In this document: positions 16,455 through 24,514 of the stretch, piece by piece
Layout: each line of letters opens with the position of its first letter
Position numbering within the stretch: position 1 is the stretch's first letter
Assembly: GCA_035942915.1 (NCBI GenBank)
Contig: DASZCR010000249.1
Location: forward strand, 1 to 33,439
DNA from: DASZCR01 sp035942915
GTDB taxonomy: Bacteria > Acidobacteriota > Blastocatellia > Pyrinomonadales > Pyrinomonadaceae
Reading direction: 5' to 3'
DNA length: 33,439 nucleotides
Position numbers and translations under genes: made by a program
Notes under the pieces: generated by a model
What the model was told of the DNA's origin: nothing
The model's input: the letters and a program-made list of their open reading frames with translations, nothing else
The model's database searches: none

Positions 16455-17009
16455 CTACGACGCCGAAGCGTCCGTCGCTTCACCGCCGCCCGTCTCCGCA
16501 GACGCGTCCGCATTGGTCGAAGCGGCGGCGTCGGCCGCCTTCGTCGTCGCCGCGCCGCCCTCGCCCGTGACGACGACGGGGATGTCAACCATCACCTCAC
16601 GATGCAGACGCACGCCGACCGTAAACTCGCCCGTCTCCTTAATCGCTTCACGCAGATTGATGCGGCGACGGTCAATCTCGAAGCCTTTCGCGGCCAGCGC
16701 CTCAGCCACGTCCATCGAGGTCACGGAGCCGTAGAGCATACCGTGCTCGCCAACCTTGCGCTCAAAGTTGAGGACGAGCGACCTCATCAATGCGGCCTGC
16801 CCTTCGGCCGTCGCGCGCTCGCGTGCTTCCTTGCGCAGCAGCGCCGCGCGCTCCTGCTCAATCTGTTTGACGTTAGCGGCCGTCGCAACGACGGCCAGCT
16901 TGCGCGGCAGCAGGTAGTTGCGCGCAAAGCCCGCTTTGACCTTGACGATTTCGCCGCGCGCGCCGAGGTTGTCCACGTCCTCGCGCAGAAGAACATTCGT
17001 GTTTGCCAT
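16455..17009 (-). CDS. rplI: 50S ribosomal protein L9
   Basis: This is a 184-residue L9. The N-terminal domain NVLLREDVDNLGARGEIVKV and YLLPRKLAV (residues 4-38) is canonical, followed by the long helix and the C-terminal 23S-binding domain to about residue 147. The last 35 or so residues are an extra Ala/Thr/Gly/Glu tail not needed for the fold. It ends the rpsF-rpsR-rplI cluster, 21 bases behind rpsR. The start is the ATG at 17009. Confidence 0.97.
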   Translation of the reverse strand: MANTNVLLREDVDNLGARGEIVKVKAGFARNYLLPRKLAVVATAANVKQIEQERAALLRKEARERATAEGQAALMRSLVLNFERKVGEHGMLYGSVTSMDVAEALAAKGFEIDRRRINLREAIKETGEFTVGVRLHREVMVDIPVVVTGEGGAATTKAADAAASTNADASAETGGGEATDASAS

Positions 17010-17030
17010 AGTCTCTTGAACCTCTCTTCT

Positions 17031-17339
17031 TTAGTCGGCGGCGTAAGGCAGCAGCGCGATGTTGCGCGCGCGCTTGATGGCCTCGGCCAGCATGCGTTGA
17101 TGCGGCGCGCACGAACCCGAAATGCGACGGGGCAGCACCTTGCCGCGTTCGGGGATGTAGTTTTGCAGCAGCTTCACGTCCTTGAAGTCGATGAGGTCAA
17201 CCTTATCGAGACAGAAGCGGCAGACCTTGCGCCGACGCATACGCCCGCGCGCTCCCCCACGTCCGCCACCGCCGCGTCCTCCGCCATCGTCGTCCATGTC
17301 AAAGTCGCGCTCGCGATCATTATTGAAATTTCTCGACAT
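17031..17339 (-). CDS. rpsR: 30S ribosomal protein S18
   Basis: This is a 102-residue S18. The core starts at KVCRFCLDKVDLIDFKD (about residue 38) and includes YIPERGKVLPRRISGSCAPHQR; the CxxC plus later Cys and His look like the zinc-binding form. The first 36 residues are a Gly/Asp/Arg-rich extension (MSRNFNNDRERDFDMDDDGG...) longer than in most species. The start is the ATG at 17339. The ssb gene that often sits between rpsF and rpsR is absent; the gap is 79 bases. Confidence 0.96.
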   Translation of the reverse strand: MSRNFNNDRERDFDMDDDGGGRGGGGRGGARGRMRRRKVCRFCLDKVDLIDFKDVKLLQNYIPERGKVLPRRISGSCAPHQRMLAEAIKRARNIALLPYAAD

Positions 17340-17418
17340 AATCTTTCTCTCTCTCGTCTGTCACCAAAAACCTTTTCCGGCCGCCTGCACGGGCGACCCG
17401 CTCAGGGCGCTCCTTCGT

Positions 17419-17838
17419 TTACGCTCCCGCGCCTTCGTCGGCCGCGCCGCCGCCAGCCGCCGCCGTCGAACCGGCAACGCCGAACGGCCGCTTCGCAGCC
17501 TTCCGCGCACGCCGCGCACGCAACTTCTCGGCGCGCCGCCGGTCTTCGTCAACGCGCACGGTCAGATAGCGCAACACCTGGTCGCTGACCCTCATGCGGC
17601 GTTCGAGTTCGGCGATTTCGCGCCCCGTGCCCTCGACCTCGAAGAGCATGTAGACGCCCTCGGTCTTGCGGCCGACGCGATAGGCGAGCGTGCGTCGTCC
17701 CATGTTCTCGGTCTTGGTGACCGCGCCGCCCTGCTCTGTGACTGTGTGTTGGAGGTTTTCCGTCAGGCGTGTGACTTCATCTTCACCCGCATCGGGGTCA
17801 ACGATGAAGACGACTTCGTAGATTCTCTGTTCAGCCAA
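17419..17838 (-). CDS. rpsF: 30S ribosomal protein S6
   Basis: This is a 139-residue S6 that binds S18 in the small subunit. The family core RIYEVVFIVDPDAGEDEV and NMGRRTLAYRVGRKTEGVYM are present, and the last 40 residues are a basic stretch followed by an Ala/Gly-rich tail. The start is TTG at 17838: AAGGAGG lies exactly seven bases upstream, the ATG just before it is out of frame and stops at once, and translation then begins M-A-E-Q-R-I-Y, the usual S6 N-terminus. It is first of the S6-S18-L9 run. Confidence 0.95.
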   Translation of the reverse strand: MAEQRIYEVVFIVDPDAGEDEVTRLTENLQHTVTEQGGAVTKTENMGRRTLAYRVGRKTEGVYMLFEVEGTGREIAELERRMRVSDQVLRYLTVRVDEDRRRAEKLRARRARKAAKRPFGVAGSTAAAGGGAADEGAGA

Positions 17839-17865
17839 AATGCATCCTCCTTCTGGATGTCTAGC

Positions 17866-17885
17866 CTCAACCTTCGCTGGTTGAA
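17866..17885 (-). promoter_or_regulatory. Small hairpin in the rpsF leader
   Basis: On the minus strand TTCAACC and GGTTGAG can pair around AGCGAA, 14 bases before the ribosome site of rpsF. Ribosomal operons of this type are often autoregulated through leader structures, but the CCG bulge typical of the S6:S18 binding motif is not visible, so the role is open. Confidence 0.3.
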
Positions 17886-17895
17886 GCAAGGAAGA

Positions 17896-17987
17896 AATGG
17901 TGATAGGTCACAAGTGATAGGTGATAAGTGATGGGTGATGAGAAGAAAGCCTTTCTCCTCTCACCTAATCACTTATCACCCATCACT
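17896..17987. repeat. Inverted heptamer array, TGATRGG type (locus G)
   Basis: The left arm (17898-17940, TGATAGG, TGATAAG, TGATGGG units, with one interruption) faces the right arm (17960-17986) around a loop with AGAAAGCCTTTCTC. The stop codon of pth (TGA, 17985-17983) is the first TGA of the array. It fills the gap between pth and rpsF. Confidence 0.85.
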
Positions 17988-18546
17988 GATTATGTAGCGC
18001 CATCGCTTTGTCAATGCCGTCGCGGAGGACGGCGCGGAGCGCATCGGCACTCCGCTCTAAAATCTTTTCGACCTCGGCGCGTTGCGCCAGCGGAAATCTT
18101 TCGAGCACGAAGCGCGCCGTGTCTGCGACCGGATGTGCGGGCTGGATGCCGATTCTCAGGCGCATGAACTCGTCCGTGCCGAGTGTTTCGATGATGTTCT
18201 TCAAGCCCTTCTGGCCGCCGCTCGAACCGCGCGCGCGCAGGCGTATCGAGCCGAACGGCAAGGCGATGTCGTCGCTAATCACCAGCAGGTCGCGCGCCGG
18301 ACTAAGCCCTGCGCGCTTTCTCAGCAGACACGTCACGGACTCGCCGCTCAGGTTCATGTAGGTCTGCGGCTTGACGAGTTCGACCGTGCGTCCCTCAAGC
18401 TCTGCGCGACCGACGAGCGCGCGGCACTCGGCGCGTTTTACTTCGCGTCCCGCCTCGCGCGCGACGAAATCGACGAGCATAAAACCGAGGTTGTGCCGCG
18501 TCCATTCGTACTGCGCGCCGGGATTGCCGAGACCGACGATGAGCAT
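17983..18546 (-). CDS. pth: Peptidyl-tRNA hydrolase
   Basis: This is a 187-residue enzyme that frees tRNA from prematurely released peptidyl-tRNA. MLIVGLGNPGAQYEWTRHN (residues 1-19) has the conserved Asn and catalytic His, and KPQTYMNLSG and DDIALPFG complete the active site. The ATG at 18546 gives the canonical N-terminus; an in-frame start seven codons upstream lies in repeat DNA. Its last codons run into a heptamer array that supplies the stop. It sits between rplY and rpsF, the usual rplY-pth pairing. Confidence 0.97.
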   Translation of the reverse strand: MLIVGLGNPGAQYEWTRHNLGFMLVDFVAREAGREVKRAECRALVGRAELEGRTVELVKPQTYMNLSGESVTCLLRKRAGLSPARDLLVISDDIALPFGSIRLRARGSSGGQKGLKNIIETLGTDEFMRLRIGIQPAHPVADTARFVLERFPLAQRAEVEKILERSADALRAVLRDGIDKAMALHNQ

Positions 18547-18628
18547 AAGGCAAAAGTAAAAAGGCAAAAGGTAAAAGTGAAAACTGCGGCTTCGGACTCT
18601 GGCCTTTTCCCTTTTACCCGTTCCCTTC
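18547..18628. repeat. Inverted heptamer array, A-rich type (locus I)
   Basis: Five 7-base units (GGCAAAA, GTAAAAA, GGCAAAA, GGTAAAA, GTGAAAA) follow the pth start at 18552-18586, and about four loosely complementary units (CTTTTCC, CTTTTAC, CCGTTCC, CTTCTAC) precede the rplY stop. On the minus strand the rplY TAG is followed directly by TAGAAGG and TAAAAGG units. The period is seven as elsewhere but the unit is new, and pairing is imperfect. Confidence 0.65.
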
Positions 18629-18630
18629 TA

Positions 18631-19287
18631 CTACTCTTCTTCGTCGTCCTTCTTGCCCTTGCCGATAACTTCCGGTTCGGCCGGAGTCTCCTCGCCGAGC
18701 GCGCCGCCCGCCTGCTCCTCTTCGCGCACGATACCGACGGTGGCGACGACCGTCTCCGGCGCGGTGAGAATCTCGATGTTCTCGTCAGCCGGAATGTCTG
18801 AGACGTGTAGCACTTCATGGATGCCGAGGCCGCTCACGTCGAGGTTGATAGCTTCGGGGATGTGACGCGGACGGCAGCGAATCTCAAGGTCGCGCACAAC
18901 CTGTTCGAGGACGCCGCCCTCGCGGACACCGGCCGCCTCACCCGTCAGGTGCAGAGGCACGGTCACTTCAATCTTCTGCCCGCGCACGAGCCGACGCAGG
19001 TCTGCGTGGACGAGTCGGCCGCGCACGGGGTCAATCTGACGGTCGAGGAACAAGACCTCGCTGGCACCGACGCCTTCTACGTCGAGCGTGAAGATGGTGT
19101 TGTGCCCGGTGTCGGAACGCAGGATGGCTGCCAGTTCCGACAGCGGCGCGGCCGCCGAGACGGCTTCGCCTTCGCCGCCGTAGATGGTGAGCGGCACGAG
19201 GCCGCGCATGCGCAGACGACGCGCGTCGTTTTTGCCGCGTCCCGTGCGCCGCTCGGCGCGCACCGTAATCTCTTGTCTTTCTGCCAT
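18631..19287 (-). CDS. rplY: 50S ribosomal protein L25 (CTC-type)
   Basis: This is a 218-residue two-domain L25. The N-terminal 5S-rRNA-binding domain begins EITVRAERRTGRGKNDARRL and contains the GLVPLTIYGG segment; the C-terminal beta-barrel domain is the TL5/CTC extension (to about residue 190), followed by an acidic tail. The start is the ATG at 19287, 42 bases behind prs. prs-rplY-pth is a common gene order. Confidence 0.96.
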   Translation of the reverse strand: MAERQEITVRAERRTGRGKNDARRLRMRGLVPLTIYGGEGEAVSAAAPLSELAAILRSDTGHNTIFTLDVEGVGASEVLFLDRQIDPVRGRLVHADLRRLVRGQKIEVTVPLHLTGEAAGVREGGVLEQVVRDLEIRCRPRHIPEAINLDVSGLGIHEVLHVSDIPADENIEILTAPETVVATVGIVREEEQAGGALGEETPAEPEVIGKGKKDDEEE

Positions 19288-19329
19288 AAGTTACTCTTTC
19301 CGGTTTGCTCCTAAGTTTTTGCCCTTCCG

Positions 19330-20295
19330 TTAGACGAAGAGCGAAGAGACGCTCGTCTCCTCGTGGATCGACTTGATTGCTTTCGCCAGCAGCGGCGCGA
19401 TGCTCAAAATCTTAATCTTCTCCAGACGACACGCGTCGGCGTTCAACGGAATCGTGTTGGTCGTCACCACGCGCTCGATGTCGGAAGCGGCCAACTGCTC
19501 GCACGCGCGACCCGACAAGACCGGGTGCGTGAAACAGGCATGGATGCGGTCTGCGCCCGCTTCCCTCAGAGCCTTCGCGACCTTCGTCAGCGAGCCTCCC
19601 GTATCGCACATGTCATCGACGATGAGACAACTGCGCCCGCGCACATCTCCGACGACGTTCATCACTTCGGCCACGTTCGCCTTCTCGCGCCGCTTATCGC
19701 ACAGTGCGAGTTGCGCGGGCGAACCGTCGGTTGACTTCAGGCGCTTAGCGTAGGCGCGTGCGCGCTCTGCACCGCCCGTGTCCGGCGCGACGACGGTCAG
19801 ATTCGGCAGAGGGTTCGCCTGATAGTGGCCTATCATGACGGGCGCGGCGTAGAGGTGGTCTACGGGGATGTCAAAGAAGCCCTGTATCTGCGCGGCGTGC
19901 AAGTCCATCGTCAGCACGCGGTCGGCACCGGCCGTCGCAATCAGGTTCGAGACGAGTTTGGCCGATATCGGCACCCTCGGCCTATCCTTCTTGTCCGAAC
20001 GCGCGTAACCGTAGTACGGGATGACCGCCGTCACGCGCTCGGCCGAAGAGCGGCGGAAGGCGTCGAGCATGACGAGCAACTCCATCAGGTTGGCGTCGGT
20101 CGGCGGGCAGGTCGGCTGCACGATGAAGACATCGCCGCCGCGCACGTTCTCGGTAATCTGGAAGTTAAACTCGCCGTCCGAGAAACGCCCCGTCGTCGCG
20201 TTGCCGGGGTCGCAGCTTAAGTAGTTGCAAATCTCATCGGTCAACGCGCGGTTGGCGTTGCCGGAGAAGACCTTGATGCCGCCAGTGGTCGCCAT
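19330..20295 (-). CDS. prs: Ribose-phosphate pyrophosphokinase
   Basis: This is a 321-residue PRPP synthase making the ribose donor for nucleotide, His and Trp synthesis. The landmarks are FSGNANRALTDEI (about residues 9-21), RFSDGEFNFQITENVRG, YYGYARSDKKDRPRVPI, the MDLHAAQIQGFFDIPVDHL site, and the PRPP loop VDDMCDTGGSL. The length matches class I enzymes. The ATG at 20295 gives the normal N-terminus; an upstream in-frame start lies inside a heptamer array. It follows ispE and tRNA-Gln. Confidence 0.97.
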   Translation of the reverse strand: MATTGGIKVFSGNANRALTDEICNYLSCDPGNATTGRFSDGEFNFQITENVRGGDVFIVQPTCPPTDANLMELLVMLDAFRRSSAERVTAVIPYYGYARSDKKDRPRVPISAKLVSNLIATAGADRVLTMDLHAAQIQGFFDIPVDHLYAAPVMIGHYQANPLPNLTVVAPDTGGAERARAYAKRLKSTDGSPAQLALCDKRREKANVAEVMNVVGDVRGRSCLIVDDMCDTGGSLTKVAKALREAGADRIHACFTHPVLSGRACEQLAASDIERVVTTNTIPLNADACRLEKIKILSIAPLLAKAIKSIHEETSVSSLFV

Positions 20296-20296
20296 A

Positions 20297-20383
20297 AGCG
20301 TAAGTGACGAGTGACAAGTGACGAGTGACAAGTCGAGAGACAAGGTTTTTCACCTGTCACTCGTCACTCGCCACTCGTCGCTT
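20297..20383. repeat. Inverted heptamer array, GTGACRA type (locus H)
   Basis: Four units alternating GTGACGA and GTGACAA (20301-20330) face about four opposite-strand units (CTCGTCA, CTGTCAC and variants, 20350-20383) around a loop with GAGACAAGGTTTTTCACC. It sits between tRNA-Gln and prs. The unit differs from the TGATRGG group, but the period of seven and layout are the same. Confidence 0.8.
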
Positions 20384-20390
20384 TCGATGT

Positions 20391-20465
20391 TGGCTGGGGC
20401 GGAAGGATTCGAACCTACGAATGCCGGTTCCAAAGACCGGTGCCTTACCACTTGGCGACGCCCCA
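20391..20465 (-). tRNA. tRNA-Gln (anticodon TTG)
   Basis: The minus strand folds into a complete cloverleaf of 75 bases with the 3' CCA encoded. The acceptor stem is TGGGGCG/CGCCCCA, the D arm GCCAAGTGGTAAGGC, and the anticodon stem CCGGT/ACCGG encloses CTTTGGA with anticodon TTG (reads CAA). The T arm GTAGG-TTCGAAT-CCTTC has one T-T mismatch (positions 50-64). The U1-A72 pair is typical of tRNA-Gln. It is 24 bases behind ispE and probably shares its transcript. Confidence 0.95.
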
Positions 20466-20489
20466 ATCCCTTTGCCGCACGCAACGCGC

Positions 20490-21410
20490 TCACCGTAACG
20501 GCAGCGTGTCGCGCCCGCCGAAGCTTCTCAAATACTCGCTCCTCGACAGCGTCTCGCAGGGGAACACTTGCCAGAGAGTTTCGCCGCTCAATTCTGCGGC
20601 CGCGCGCCTCGCCTCGCCCGCCTCGTCGAAGACGCCGAAGACGCTCGAACCGCTGCCCGACATCAGAGCGCAGCGAGCGCCCATGTCGAGCAGACGTTTT
20701 TTCGCGCGCTCGATTTCGGGCTGGAGCCTGAAGACGACCGGCTCGAAATCGTTGCACAAGACCTCACAGAGCGAATCCGAAATTTGAGCTTCGGCGCGCG
20801 AAACATGCAGAATAACGGCGCTATCCGGCTTTGTCAAGGCATCCGCATTCAACGCTTTATAGGCTTCCACGGTCGAAACTCCGACGCCCGGCGCAACCAA
20901 CACGAGCGCCTTCACCGGCACGTCTTCGAGCGGCGTGATGTCTGTTCCGAGACCCGTCCCTAAGGCTGTTCCGCCCGTCAAAAAGAAGGGGACATCGGCC
21001 CCCAGACGCGCGCCCAGACGTGCCAACTCGGCGACGCTCGTCGGCAACTCCCACAGGCGCGCCAGCCCTATCAGAGACACGGCCGCATCCGCCGACCCGC
21101 CGCCCAGACCGCCCTGCGCCGGAATCCTCTTTTCGAGCCTGATGCGCGCGCCGCGCCCGACGCCGAAGTGCTCTCTGAGCGCCAAGGCTGCGCGCAGCAC
21201 AAGATTGCTTTCATCTGTGGGAATTCCGGGGTCGTCGCAAGTCAGTTCGAGCCGTTCCGAGTCGAGCCGCTCGAACTCAAGCGTGTCGTGCAGAGTTATC
21301 GTCTGGAAGACGGTGCGGATTTCGTGATAGCCGTCCACGCGTCGGCCGAGCACACGCAAAGAGAGGTTGATTTTGGCGTAGGCGGGGAGTTTGAATTTGC
21401 TCTCAGACAC
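20490..21410 (-). CDS. ispE: 4-diphosphocytidyl-2-C-methyl-D-erythritol kinase
   Basis: This is a 306-residue GHMP kinase of the MEP pathway that phosphorylates CDP-methylerythritol. AYAKINLSLRVLGRRVDGYHE (from residue 11) and the ATP loop PAQGGLGGGSADAA (about 113-126) are diagnostic, and LMSGSGSSVFGVF forms the C-terminal GHMP motif. It is the third MEP gene in this window after ispD and ispF. The ispE-(tRNA-Gln)-prs-rplY-pth order is conserved in many bacteria. The start is the ATG at 21410. Confidence 0.97.
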   Translation of the reverse strand: MSESKFKLPAYAKINLSLRVLGRRVDGYHEIRTVFQTITLHDTLEFERLDSERLELTCDDPGIPTDESNLVLRAALALREHFGVGRGARIRLEKRIPAQGGLGGGSADAAVSLIGLARLWELPTSVAELARLGARLGADVPFFLTGGTALGTGLGTDITPLEDVPVKALVLVAPGVGVSTVEAYKALNADALTKPDSAVILHVSRAEAQISDSLCEVLCNDFEPVVFRLQPEIERAKKRLLDMGARCALMSGSGSSVFGVFDEAGEARRAAAELSGETLWQVFPCETLSRSEYLRSFGGRDTLPLR

Positions 21411-21416
21411 GACGAA

Positions 21417-21453
21417 GCGGCCGGCCTCTCTTTCGTTTTCGAGCGCCGGCCGC
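21417..21453 (-). terminator. Hairpin downstream of the CAP-domain gene
   Basis: GCGGCCGGC (21417-21425) and GCCGGCCGC (21445-21453) form a perfect 9-bp stem with a 19-base loop. It lies 36 bases behind the CAP gene stop and just before the ispE start. No T-run follows, so a role as terminator is likely by position only. Confidence 0.5.
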
Positions 21454-21488
21454 CTGTCCCTCGGCAGACGAAGATGCGTGTGGCTTGC

Positions 21489-22160
21489 CTAGCGCGTCAT
21501 GAAGACCTGCGTGAAGAAGACCCGTCCGTCGGGGGCAGTCGCCACGCCCAAACCGGCGTGCGTAAACTGTCCGTTCAGAATGTTTTCGCGGTGCTTGGAC
21601 GAGTTCATCCAACGCTCGACGGCAAAGCTCGCCGGGTCGTCATAGCCCTGATTATACGCGATGTTTTCGCCGAGCGCCCGCCATCCGCGCACGCCTGAAG
21701 CATTGGCGCGTCCGGCGATGTCGCGGCCGTTGCGGTCGATGTGGTTGAAGAAGTTCTGCTGCGCCATGTTCTGCGAGTGAGCACGCGCCATGTAGGTCAG
21801 TTCGCCGTCCCAGATGAGCGGCTGATGACCGCGCCTGCGTCGCTCTGCGTTGATGAGGTCGAAAGCCCGACGTTCTTCGCCGCTGGCGGCGACGGCGACG
21901 GCCGCGCGCACACGCGAAACGTCGCTCACATTGGACATCCGCGCGGGTGCGACGAGCCGCGCGCGCGTCCTCGCAGGCGTCTCCGGCTGTCTCGACACGG
22001 AAATCAGACGCGCCACAGGCCGTTCGCCTGCCGGTTTAGGATTGGGATTGACCTTGGCGAAGCTTGCGCCCGCCATCGAAAGAACGCCTATGGAGAGAGC
22101 GAGCGCCCTATAAAAACCTTTCTTTGCAACACTTAAGGGGAACAATCGGGATAACTGCAT
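21489..22160 (-). CDS. Secreted CAP/SCP-domain protein (YkwD-like)
   Basis: This is a 223-residue exported protein. The first 36 residues form a signal peptide (RALALSIGVLSMAGASFA), followed by a Pro/Arg-rich linker (to about 95) and a CAP domain: MARAHSQNMAQQNFFNHIDR, LGENIAYN, and HRENILNGQFTHAGLGVA carry the conserved His and Glu positions of the family. Bacterial CAP proteins are secreted and of unsettled function; cell-wall or membrane-lipid roles have been proposed. The ATG at 22160 has GAGGAG ten bases upstream, and a consensus-like promoter lies 98 bases before it. Confidence 0.9.
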   Translation of the reverse strand: MQLSRLFPLSVAKKGFYRALALSIGVLSMAGASFAKVNPNPKPAGERPVARLISVSRQPETPARTRARLVAPARMSNVSDVSRVRAAVAVAASGEERRAFDLINAERRRRGHQPLIWDGELTYMARAHSQNMAQQNFFNHIDRNGRDIAGRANASGVRGWRALGENIAYNQGYDDPASFAVERWMNSSKHRENILNGQFTHAGLGVATAPDGRVFFTQVFMTR

Positions 22161-22242
22161 CTGGGGAACGCTCCTCGAAAATGGTTAAAACAACAGGGCT
22201 GCGAAGCTGCCCGAAATAGCACGACCGTATGTGGGGCAAACG

Positions 22243-22256
22243 GCCAACTTGTTGGC
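22243..22256. promoter_or_regulatory. Palindrome at the CAP-gene transcript start
   Basis: GCCAACTTGTTGGC is a perfect 6-bp inverted repeat around TT, located where transcription from the promoter at 22258-22286 should begin. It could be an operator or a 5'-terminal mRNA hairpin. A second potential hairpin (GGGC-A-GC-TTC-GC-A-GCCC, 22197-22213) follows in the leader. Confidence 0.4.
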
Positions 22257-22257
22257 A

Positions 22258-22286
22258 AGTGTAAAACATAGTTTTGAATTAGTCAA
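22258..22286 (-). promoter_or_regulatory. Strong sigma-70-type promoter of the CAP-domain gene
   Basis: On the minus strand TTGACT (22286-22281) and TACACT (22263-22258) are separated by exactly 17 bases, the best promoter match in the window. The surrounding sequence is clearly AT-richer than the genes. It gives a leader of about 90 bases before the CAP start. The rest of the 22161-22486 gap contains a weak GCAGG/CCTGC hairpin (22443-22463) behind the TPR gene and no convincing gene. Confidence 0.75.
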
Positions 22287-22486
22287 TCGCTGTTTTTCAC
22301 GGCGATTTTACACAACTCCCACCAGAGGGAAAGGCAAACACTTGCATTTGAACGGTTTAGGGACTACAGACGCGATTCGTTCGAGGCGTGACTTCGGCTG
22401 CGGGGAAGTGCAGACAGCTTCGTCGGCCGTAACGGACGCGGAAAGGCAGGGCTACTTTACCTGCGGTTGATAAAAGACGGCAAGAA

Positions 22487-24514
22487 TTATTTCGACTTGC
22501 CGTTGAGCTTAGCCTTGAGCCGTTCGGTTTCGGCGGCGTCGACGGAAAAAGTGAGGGCTTTTTGCCAGGCGGCGCGCGCTTCTGCCGATTTGCCGCGCCT
22601 GTGGAGGAGGTCTCCTCGATGCTCTTGAATAGCAGACGAGGTCGGGTCGCGGCGTGCGGCTTCGCTTAGATAGTGTTCGGCGGAGTCGAGTTTGCCGAGT
22701 TTGAAATAAATCCAACCGAGGCTATCGAGGAAGGAAGGATTGTTCGGACGCGTCCGCAGGGCGCGTTGCACCATCGAGAGGGCTTCTTCGAGCCGTTCGT
22801 TACGTTCGGCGAGAAAATAGCCGAGATTGTTGAGCGCGGTGGCGTTGTTCGGCTCGTCGGCGAGGACGCGGCGGAGAGACTCCTCGGAGCCTTTGGGGTC
22901 GCCTGCGCGCTCCTGTGCGGAGGCGAGCAGCATGAGGGCTTGGTTGGTGAGCGCGGGGCTATCTCGACGAACGAGTTCAAGCCCCTGACGTGCGGACTCG
23001 ACAGCCTCCGCGCCGCGTCCGACGCCCATCAGCAGCAGCGTGATGGCGGCATATTCGCCGAAATCTTCGGCCGTGCCTTTGAGACGTGCGCGGCGCAGAC
23101 GGACGGCCTCCTCGACGCGGCCGAGGTCGGCGAGCGCCTCGGTTTCGAGTCGCAGGAGGGTCGGGTCGTCGGGGCGGCGCGTGCGTGCGTTGCGGGCAGT
23201 TTCGAGGGCTTCGCTGAGTTTGCCTTGCTGGCGCAGCAAGGCTACCTGCTCGGCGTCAACGGTCGAATCGGAATCGCCGAGGATGGCGCGCATGCGCGCG
23301 AGGGTGGCGGCGGCCTGTTCAAAGCGGCCGGTCTGCCTTTGCAGGACGATGATGCTACGCAGGATGAGAGAGGCGAAGTCGCGGTCTCTCTCGCGTGTGG
23401 GCGGCGCGTCGCCGATGCGGCGCGCTTTCAACAGGTCTTCATAGACGGCGACGGCTTCCTGATAACGGAGCGCGTCGGCGAGCGTCCGCGCCAGTTGCGC
23501 CTGAAGGATGAAACGCTCGCGCTCGGTTGCACCGCGCGCGTCGATGGCGGCGCGTAAGGTGGCGGACGCCTCGTCGATGCGTCCCGCGCTCTCCTGTGAG
23601 CGTGCCAGTGCGCTGACGGCGGCCAGATTCCTCGGATTGGTCTCGACCATCCGGCGCAGTTCACTGAGAATGTCCGACTCCGTGCCGGCGCTTGCCTCGA
23701 ACGCCTGCGCGAGCAGTTCGACGTAGCGGGGGTTGTCCGGCTCAAGCGCGACGGCCTGTCGGATGGCGGTGACTGCCTCCTTGATGCGCCCGGACTGGAG
23801 GAGCACTTCGCCGAGTCGCGCCTGAGCGGCGTCGGGCGTCAGCGTGCGTCCTTTGCTGACGACTTCGTAGAAGCGTCCTTCGGCGGGCGGCGCGGCGTCG
23901 GCCCAACGCTTGAGCGCATCGAGGGCTTCGGCCTGCCGTTCGGTGGCAAGATAGAACTCCGAGAGCAGCGCCCAGGCTTCGGCGTCGCGCGGGCGCAGGC
24001 GCAAGACTTCGCGTAGCTCGGCGATGGCGCGCTCGGTGAAGGTCTTGTCGAGATTCTCTTCGGTGAAGTTACTTTTGACTGTGTAGACGCGCGCGAGGAT
24101 GCGATGCGCGCCGAAGTTGTTTCGGTCGGCGCGCGTGGCAGCCGTAGCTTCGCGCTCGGCTTCAGTGAGGTCGTCGAGGAAGAAGAAGGCTATCTCGGCA
24201 AGGGCGGTATGCGCTTCGGAGAGCGTCGGGTCGAGTTCGGCGGCCTCTCGGAAAGCGGCCTGCGCCTTGCGCAACGAGTCGAAGGTGAGGCTGCCGTTGC
24301 GCGATTCGGCATAGTGGCGCTGGCCTTCGAGCAACTTGGCGTAAGCCTGCGCGCGGCGCTGACGCGGCGAGAGTTCTGGTGTCGCCGACGGCGAAGGGGA
24401 AGCAGACGCGGCCGGCTGCGCGTGCGCGGTGGGCGCGGCCACGAAGAGCGCCGACGCGCACAGGCAGGCAAGCATCAACCAGACGGGCGCGGCGCGTTTG
24501 CAGTCGGACTTCAA
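22487..24514 (-). CDS. Exported protein with many tetratricopeptide repeats
   Basis: This is a 675-residue protein with a signal peptide (VWLMLACLCASALFVAAPTA, cleavage probably after AHA) and then a Pro/Ser linker. Tetratricopeptide repeats run over nearly the whole remainder, clearest at ALNNLGYFLAERNERLEEAL, SFLDSLGWIYFKLGKLDSAE and the following unit near the C-terminus. TPR proteins act as protein-binding scaffolds; no catalytic motif is visible. The TTG start at 24514 is chosen because AAAGGAA lies seven bases upstream, the signal peptide begins there, and it overlaps the previous gene's stop as TTGA. The partner is unknown; the neighbours suggest an envelope role. Confidence 0.85.
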   Translation of the reverse strand: MKSDCKRAAPVWLMLACLCASALFVAAPTAHAQPAASASPSPSATPELSPRQRRAQAYAKLLEGQRHYAESRNGSLTFDSLRKAQAAFREAAELDPTLSEAHTALAEIAFFFLDDLTEAEREATAATRADRNNFGAHRILARVYTVKSNFTEENLDKTFTERAIAELREVLRLRPRDAEAWALLSEFYLATERQAEALDALKRWADAAPPAEGRFYEVVSKGRTLTPDAAQARLGEVLLQSGRIKEAVTAIRQAVALEPDNPRYVELLAQAFEASAGTESDILSELRRMVETNPRNLAAVSALARSQESAGRIDEASATLRAAIDARGATERERFILQAQLARTLADALRYQEAVAVYEDLLKARRIGDAPPTRERDRDFASLILRSIIVLQRQTGRFEQAAATLARMRAILGDSDSTVDAEQVALLRQQGKLSEALETARNARTRRPDDPTLLRLETEALADLGRVEEAVRLRRARLKGTAEDFGEYAAITLLLMGVGRGAEAVESARQGLELVRRDSPALTNQALMLLASAQERAGDPKGSEESLRRVLADEPNNATALNNLGYFLAERNERLEEALSMVQRALRTRPNNPSFLDSLGWIYFKLGKLDSAEHYLSEAARRDPTSSAIQEHRGDLLHRRGKSAEARAAWQKALTFSVDAAETERLKAKLNGKSK

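Noticed and set aside
17419..17889. S6 start at the upstream in-frame codon at 17889
   Set aside because: The extra 17 residues overlap the ribosome site and leader hairpin; TTG 17838 has AAGGAGG at seven bases.
20391..20465. tRNA-Gln as a pseudogene because of a T-T mismatch in the T stem
   Set aside because: All other stems, invariant bases and the encoded CCA are intact, so it is probably functional.
22231..22470. Plus-strand 79-residue open frame in the spacer before the TPR gene
   Set aside because: It overlaps the minus-strand CAP promoter, has no convincing ribosome site and its translation has no protein-like pattern.
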